Of a stretch of 64,000 nucleotides of DNA, positions 59,827 through 64,000 are shown in pieces. The position numbers were made by a program, and so were the translations under genes. Below the pieces are notes generated by a model. The model saw only the letters and a program-made list of their open reading frames with translations, searched no databases and was not told the DNA's origin. Position 1 is the stretch's first letter. Each line of letters begins with the position of its first letter. The DNA comes from Ureibacillus sp. FSL W7-1570 (GTDB lineage: Bacteria > Bacillota > Bacilli > Bacillales_A > Planococcaceae), in assembly GCF_038593265.1 (NCBI RefSeq), contig NZ_CP151979.1, forward strand, positions 496,001-560,000. The letters are read 5' to 3'.

Positions 59827-60243
59827 ATGGAAAATATCGATCATATAGGTATAGCCGTCAAAAACCTAGACGAATCAGTGAAATATTATACTGAAGTGTT
59901 AGGTTTAAAACTAGAAAGAATCGAAGAGGTTCCAACACAAAATGTGCGTGTGGCATTCATTGATGCCGGTAACGTCCATATTGAATTGTTGCAACCGTTA
60001 AGCGAAAAAGGAGCAATTTATAATCATATTGAAAAACGCGGCGAAGGAATTCAGCACATTTGTTTCAAAGTTGATAATATTCGCGAAAAAATGGCGGAAT
60101 TAAAAGAAAAGGGAGTACGTCTTCTTTCTGAAGAACCAATTCCAGCTGCCGGTGGGGCAGAAGCATGTTTCATTCATCCAAAAGACAGTTTTGGAGTTTT
60201 ATATGAACTATATGAAAAAAGTGGAAAAGGGGTTAATGAATAA
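59827..60243 (+). CDS. mce: Methylmalonyl-CoA epimerase
   Basis: 138 aa. Interconverts (S)- and (R)-methylmalonyl-CoA. VOC/glyoxalase fold with metal ligands in IDHIGIAVKNLDESVKYY (His), GEGIQHICFKV (His) and VLYELYEK (Glu). AAGGGGTGTCATC precedes ATG 59827. Ends 1 nt into mmdA. Confidence 0.95.
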   Translation: MENIDHIGIAVKNLDESVKYYTEVLGLKLERIEEVPTQNVRVAFIDAGNVHIELLQPLSEKGAIYNHIEKRGEGIQHICFKVDNIREKMAELKEKGVRLLSEEPIPAAGGAEACFIHPKDSFGVLYELYEKSGKGVNE

Positions 60244-61790
60244 TGGACATGTTAGACAAAATTGATGAAATGTATGACCGAAAAAGAGAGATTTATTTAG
60301 GCGGTGGCGACAAACGTATTGCCAAACAGCATGAAAAAGGAAAACTTACTGCCCGCGAACGTATTGAATTATTGCTGGATGAAGGCACATTCGTGGAAAT
60401 TAATCCTTTCATCGAGCACCGTGTAACGGATTTCGGCTTGGGCGAACAAAAAGGACCTGGTGACGGGGTTGTAACAGGTTATGGTAAAGTCAATGGACGC
60501 CCTGTATACTTATTTGCTCAGGATTTCACAGTGTTTGGTGGAGCACTAGGTGAAATGCATGCGAAAAAAATTGCGACAGTGATGGATTTGGCTGCTAAAA
60601 ACGGTGCGCCATTCATCGGTATCAACGACTCTGGTGGTGCCCGCATCCAAGAAGGGGTACTTTCATTGGACGGATATGGTCATATTTTCTATCGCAACTC
60701 CATTTATTCCGGAGTGATTCCGCAAATTTCCGTCATCATGGGTCCTTGTGCTGGTGGGGCAGTATATTCTCCAGCGATTACAGACTTTATTTTAATGGTG
60801 GATAAAACATCCCAAATGTTCATTACAGGACCAAAAGTAATTGAAGCGGTAACAGGAGAAAAAATTTCGTCAGAAGATTTAGGCGGTTCAAAAGTGCATA
60901 ACTCCATCAGCGGTAACGCTCATTTCCGTGCACCATCCGAAGAAGAAGCAATCCAACAAATCAGAAGATTGTTAAGCTACTTACCGCAAAGCTATAAAGA
61001 AAAAGCACCTCGCTTGCCACGTCCGGAAGGCGATGATTGGCGTCCTGAATTAATTGACGTTGTGCCAATCGAACCAACTCGTCCATATGATGTTCGTAAA
61101 GTAATTGAGCAAGTGGTGGATGAAGGTTCCTTCATGGAAGTGCATTCAGAATTTGCGAAAAACATCGTTGTTGGATTTGCACGCATTGGAGGTTATTCAG
61201 TAGGGCTTGTATGTAACCAGCCTAAAGCTTTAGCTGGAGGACTTGATATCGATTCATCCGACAAAGCGTCCAGATTCATTCGCACTTGCGATGCATTCAA
61301 TATTCCAATCATCACATTTGAAGACGTATCCGGATTCTTCCCAGGCGTTAAACAAGAACACGGCGGTATCATCCGTCACGGTGCAAAAATCTTGTACGCT
61401 TACTCTGAAGCGACTGTACCAAAAATTACGGTCATTTTACGTAAAGCATACGGTGGCGCATACGTGGCATTGAACTCCAAATCAATCGGAGCCGACCTAG
61501 TATTTGCTTGGCCAAATGCAGAAATCGCTGTAATGGGTGCTGCTGGTGCGGCAAATATCATTTTTGCAAACGAAATTGCCAATTCCCCAGATCCAGAAAA
61601 AACACGCCAAGAAAAAATTGAAGAATATAAAGAAAAATTCGCAAATCCTTACGTTGCTGCTTCACTTGGAATGGTGGATGACGTCATCGATCCAAGAGAA
61701 ACGCGCATTAAGTTAATTCAAGGATTAGAAATGCTTGAAAATAAAGAAGAATCAAGACCTAAGAAAAAACACGGAAATATTCCGCTATAA
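60243..61790 (+). CDS. mmdA: Acyl-CoA (propionyl-/methylmalonyl-CoA) carboxyltransferase subunit
   Basis: 515 aa. Crotonase-fold carboxyltransferase, about 515 aa as usual. GKLTARERIELLLDEGTFVE, LAAKNGAPFIGINDSGGARIQEG, CAGGAVYSPAITDFILM, FEDVSGFFPGVKQEHGGIIRHGAK, RKAYGGAYVALNSK. Most likely the beta subunit of propionyl-CoA carboxylase (or of a decarboxylase); it could use AccC/AccB-like partners encoded elsewhere, as no biotin carboxylase is adjacent. ATG overlaps the mce stop by 1 nt. Confidence 0.92.
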   Translation: MDMLDKIDEMYDRKREIYLGGGDKRIAKQHEKGKLTARERIELLLDEGTFVEINPFIEHRVTDFGLGEQKGPGDGVVTGYGKVNGRPVYLFAQDFTVFGGALGEMHAKKIATVMDLAAKNGAPFIGINDSGGARIQEGVLSLDGYGHIFYRNSIYSGVIPQISVIMGPCAGGAVYSPAITDFILMVDKTSQMFITGPKVIEAVTGEKISSEDLGGSKVHNSISGNAHFRAPSEEEAIQQIRRLLSYLPQSYKEKAPRLPRPEGDDWRPELIDVVPIEPTRPYDVRKVIEQVVDEGSFMEVHSEFAKNIVVGFARIGGYSVGLVCNQPKALAGGLDIDSSDKASRFIRTCDAFNIPIITFEDVSGFFPGVKQEHGGIIRHGAKILYAYSEATVPKITVILRKAYGGAYVALNSKSIGADLVFAWPNAEIAVMGAAGAANIIFANEIANSPDPEKTRQEKIEEYKEKFANPYVAASLGMVDDVIDPRETRIKLIQGLEMLENKEESRPKKKHGNIPL

Positions 61791-61809
61791 TCCAATGAAT
61801 ACGAACATT

Positions 61810-61846
61810 TGTAGTACAGGCCAATCCCGGTTTGTACTACTTTTTT
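61810..61846 (+). terminator. Terminator of mce-mmdA
   Basis: GTAGTACA pairs with TGTACTAC (61811-61840), followed by TTTTTT. Confidence 0.85.
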
Positions 61847-62017
61847 CTAAAAATTTTAAATAGGCTATCTATTTTGATACAAAAGAAAGCAAAAATCTTA
61901 ATTTTGTAATGGCTGAAAGAAAAAATGAGTTGTCAAATTTTTAATTCTATTTAGAAAGATATAGAAATTTTTGAATCTATATGCTACAATACTATTAAAT
62001 TTCAACAATTGAATATT

Positions 62018-62173
62018 CCATACGGTGCTAATGAAAATTAGCTTAATAGGGAAACTAGTGAAAATCTAGTGCGGTCCCGCCACTGTGAAGAGGAGCTCAA
62101 AATCAAATGCCACTGTGAAAATGGGAAGGCGATTTTGGAGCGATGAATCTAAGCCAGGAGACCTGCCGTATGG
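62018..62173 (+). promoter_or_regulatory. Cobalamin riboswitch
   Basis: P1 CCATACGG (62018-62025) pairs with CCGTATGG (62166-62173). Between are GGTGCTAATGAAAATTAGC, AATAGGGAAACTAGTG, the conserved GCGGTCCCGCCACTGTG, and the B12 box AAGCCAGGAGACCTGCC. This is the AdoCbl/cobalamin class, located before the cobalt importer genes, which it should shut off when B12 is plentiful. Confidence 0.97.
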
Positions 62174-62256
62174 AGTGGATGGTAGTGTCCTACGAGGATA
62201 GGTACACGAATAGGCATCATACTAGCATTATGCGTATCGTTATGCCTTATTGTGGG

Positions 62257-62284
62257 ACACTGCTAATTTAGCAGTGTTTTTTTA
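62257..62284 (+). terminator. Riboswitch expression-platform terminator
   Basis: ACACTGCTAA pairs with TTAGCAGTGT, followed by TTTTTTTA. It lies 31 bases before cbiM, the position for cobalamin-dependent early termination. Confidence 0.88.
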
Positions 62285-62314
62285 TTATTCATATATTTTT
62301 TTAGGAGGGTTTTT

Positions 62315-63064
62315 ATGAACATTTCGTTTAAAAAGCCAATTTATTTTTTAGCATTATTGTTGTTGGTTCCTAAGCCTGCCTTTGCTATGCACATCATGGA
62401 AGGTTTTTTGCCGGCAGAATGGGCTGTCTTTTGGTGGCTCGTAACATTACCTTTTCTAATAATAGGGTTAAAGAATATAAGCAATCTTATAAAGGTTCAT
62501 TCTGAGACAAAATTATTGCTGGGTTTATCCGGAGCATTCGCATTCGTTTTATCCGCTTTAAAAATTCCTTCCGTTACAGGGAGTTGTTCTCATCCTACCG
62601 GGGTGGGTTTAGGAACGATTTTATTTGGACCTTTTGTAATGAGTGTTCTAGGTAGTATTGTTTTGCTGTTTCAATCATTGCTATTGGCGCATGGGGGGTT
62701 AACGACGCTTGGTGCCAATGCATTTTCTATGGCTGTTGCCGGTCCTTTTATTGCATATGGAGTATTTAAGGGGGCGCAAAAGATCGGTCTAACGTTTACA
62801 TTTGCAGTCTTTTTGGCTGCCTCATTAGCTGATTTAGGCACTTACGTTATTACATCTATTCAACTTGCACTTGCTTTTCCCTCTGAAGTGGGTGGTATAT
62901 TTGCTTCATTTGTCAAATTCGCTAGCGTCTTTGCAATTACTCAAATTCCTTTAGCGATTGTAGAAGGGTTGCTTTCAGTCATGGTGATGAATTTCTTGGT
63001 GAAATATAACGTAAATGAATTAAAGTTGCTTCAAGTGTTAAACAAAACTCAGGAGGCGAAATAG
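62315..63064 (+). CDS. cbiM: Cobalt ECF transporter substrate-specific component CbiM
   Basis: 249 aa. Integral membrane component that binds Co2+ for import. After a signal-like stretch ([15 protein letters not shown]) comes the invariant MHIMEGFLP whose new N-terminus binds the metal, then about six helices including [33 protein letters not shown] precedes ATG. Regulated by the cobalamin riboswitch. Confidence 0.96.
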   Translation: MNISFKKPIYFLALLLLVPKPAFAMHIMEGFLPAEWAVFWWLVTLPFLIIGLKNISNLIKVHSETKLLLGLSGAFAFVLSALKIPSVTGSCSHPTGVGLGTILFGPFVMSVLGSIVLLFQSLLLAHGGLTTLGANAFSMAVAGPFIAYGVFKGAQKIGLTFTFAVFLAASLADLGTYVITSIQLALAFPSEVGGIFASFVKFASVFAITQIPLAIVEGLLSVMVMNFLVKYNVNELKLLQVLNKTQEAK

Positions 63065-63358
63065 ATGTTAAAAAATAACGCATTTATCTTATTTATTACG
63101 ATAGCTTTGATTTGCATTCCGCTGATTTTCAATGGAAATGCAGAATACGGCGGTGCAGACGGGGAAGCGGAAGAATTGATCACAGAGCTGAACGAATCCT
63201 ATAAACCTTGGTTTTCTAGTATATGGGAACCTCCTAGTGGTGAAATCGAAAGTTTATTATTCGTCTTGCAAGGAGCTGCCGGTGCTGGGTTTATCGGTTA
63301 TTTTATAGGATATATGAGAGGCCGGAATAGGGGCGGAAATGCTGAGATACCGAAATGA
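63065..63358 (+). CDS. cbiN: Cobalt ECF transporter auxiliary subunit CbiN
   Basis: 97 aa. Two membrane helices (FILFITIALICIPLIF and FVLQGAAGAGFIGYFIGYM) around an extracellular loop with AEYGGADGEAEELITELNESYKPWF, the CbiN hallmark. Starts directly after the cbiM stop. Confidence 0.95.
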   Translation: MLKNNAFILFITIALICIPLIFNGNAEYGGADGEAEELITELNESYKPWFSSIWEPPSGEIESLLFVLQGAAGAGFIGYFIGYMRGRNRGGNAEIPK

Positions 63359-64000
63359 GAATGCTGGAATTTTACGCTTATCATTCACCATTAAGAAACA
63401 TACATCCGATTGAAAAAATAGTATTTGCATTGATTCCTTTAATACTTAATATCCTGTTTCAAAATATATACACGTCTTTATTCATATTTTTCATCATGGT
63501 TGTGATTACCATAATTTTTGGCAAAATTCCTGTTCGTATATATTGGAAGTTATTGTTAATTCCTGTCGCTTTTTTATTATCAAGTATACTGGTTATTTTA
63601 CTTAGCTTTACCGAAAGCCCTTTAGAAGGAGCAATTTTTCAATCCATCATTGGTCCCGTTGTTATTTCAATCATGAAGGAAAGTATTGAAAAGGCCTTGA
63701 CTTTATTTTCTGTTTCCTTATCGAGTATCAGTTGCTTGTACTTCTTAATCTTAACGACAACCATTCAGGATGTTCTGTTTGGTTTACAGTGCTTGAAAGT
63801 TCCGCAGGTTTTGTTGGATTTAATCGCATTAATCTATCGATTTATATTTTTATTTCTGGATTCAAGCAGGACAATATTTCTTGCACAAAAAGCAAGGTTG
63901 GGACATGGTTCATTTATCAAAACGATCAAGTCGATTGGACTTATTATTAGCGCTTTATTTGTTAAGGTATTCCATGAAATGAAAGATTTAAACAACGCAG
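63355..64000 (+). CDS. cbiQ: Cobalt ECF transporter T component CbiQ (3' end beyond the window)
   Basis: 215 codons are present and open to the window end. ATG overlaps the cbiN stop (ATGA). Begins MRMLEFYAYHSPLRNIHPIEK, then several membrane helices. The coupling-helix motif AQKARLGHGSF corresponds to the Ala-Arg-Gly region that contacts the ATPase (CbiO). The C-terminus and the following ATPase gene are not seen. Confidence 0.9.
   Translation, partial: MRMLEFYAYHSPLRNIHPIEKIVFALIPLILNILFQNIYTSLFIFFIMVVITIIFGKIPVRIYWKLLLIPVAFLLSSILVILLSFTESPLEGAIFQSIIGPVVISIMKESIEKALTLFSVSLSSISCLYFLILTTTIQDVLFGLQCLKVPQVLLDLIALIYRFIFLFLDSSRTIFLAQKARLGHGSFIKTIKSIGLIISALFVKVFHEMKDLNNA

Overview
This window comes from a low-to-moderate GC, endospore-forming member of the Bacillales. 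Gene content and order follow the Bacillus subtilis yqg-yqh-yqi block closely: LTA synthase, yqgW-yqgX-yqgY, comGA-GG, gcvT-gcvPA-gcvPB, yqhL-lipM, yqhQ-yqhR-aroQ-pepQ-efp, spoIIIA, accB-accC, yqhY, nusB-folD-xseA-xseB-ispA-dxs-tlyA-ahrC-recN-spoIVB-spo0A, then the bkd branched-chain keto acid genes. The departures from that template (aroK after comGG, a B12-dependent ribonucleotide reductase, a cut-down spoIIIA operon, glpK before nusB) suggest the Planococcaceae/Caryophanaceae side (Lysinibacillus/Ureibacillus-like). That placement is inference.

Layout. 0.3-4.5 kb: envelope and small conserved genes, plus a cysteine-rich winged-helix regulator. 4.7-9 kb: the comG competence pseudopilus operon, ending in a very short comGG, then aroK. 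9.1-13.3 kb: glycine riboswitch and glycine cleavage genes. 13.4-14.7 kb: rhodanese and lipM. 14.9-18.1 kb: paired NrdR boxes and nrdJ, which is split by a 543-nt group I intron carrying a decayed homing endonuclease. 18.4-23.8 kb: a 25-residue membrane peptide, a glycolate-oxidase-like flavoprotein, yqhQ, yqhR, aroQ, pepQ, efp. 24-26.6 kb: a reduced spoIIIA operon (AC, AD, short AE, remnant AF, short AG, AH) with no AA ATPase and no AB. 26.8-28.7 kb: accB-accC. 28.75-30.58 kb: a complete IS1182-type insertion sequence. 30.8-34.2 kb: a luciferase-like oxidoreductase, yqhY, glpK and a 46-aa unknown. 34.4-47.3 kb: nusB through spo0A, then a DUF342/FapA-like protein. 47.3-61.8 kb: a branched-chain amino acid to succinyl-CoA pathway (bcd, lpdV, bkdAA, bkdAB, bkdB, mutA, mutB, meaB, mce, mmdA), interrupted by brxB and a tiny Prli42 gene. 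62-64 kb: a cobalamin riboswitch controlling cbiM-cbiN-cbiQ, the last gene cut by the window end.

How they fit together. Valine and isoleucine are deaminated (bcd), decarboxylated (bkd/lpdV) and finally yield propionyl-CoA, which mmdA, mce and the B12-dependent mutase mutAB (protected by meaB) turn into succinyl-CoA. B12 also powers the ribonucleotide reductase NrdJ, so the riboswitch-controlled cobalt importer supplies the cofactor for two of the enzymes encoded here. LipM and AccB/BkdB/GCV link the region through lipoate- and biotin-dependent enzymes. The strongest unusual features are the intron in nrdJ and the stripped-down spoIIIA operon. No rRNA, tRNA or CRISPR array was recognised.
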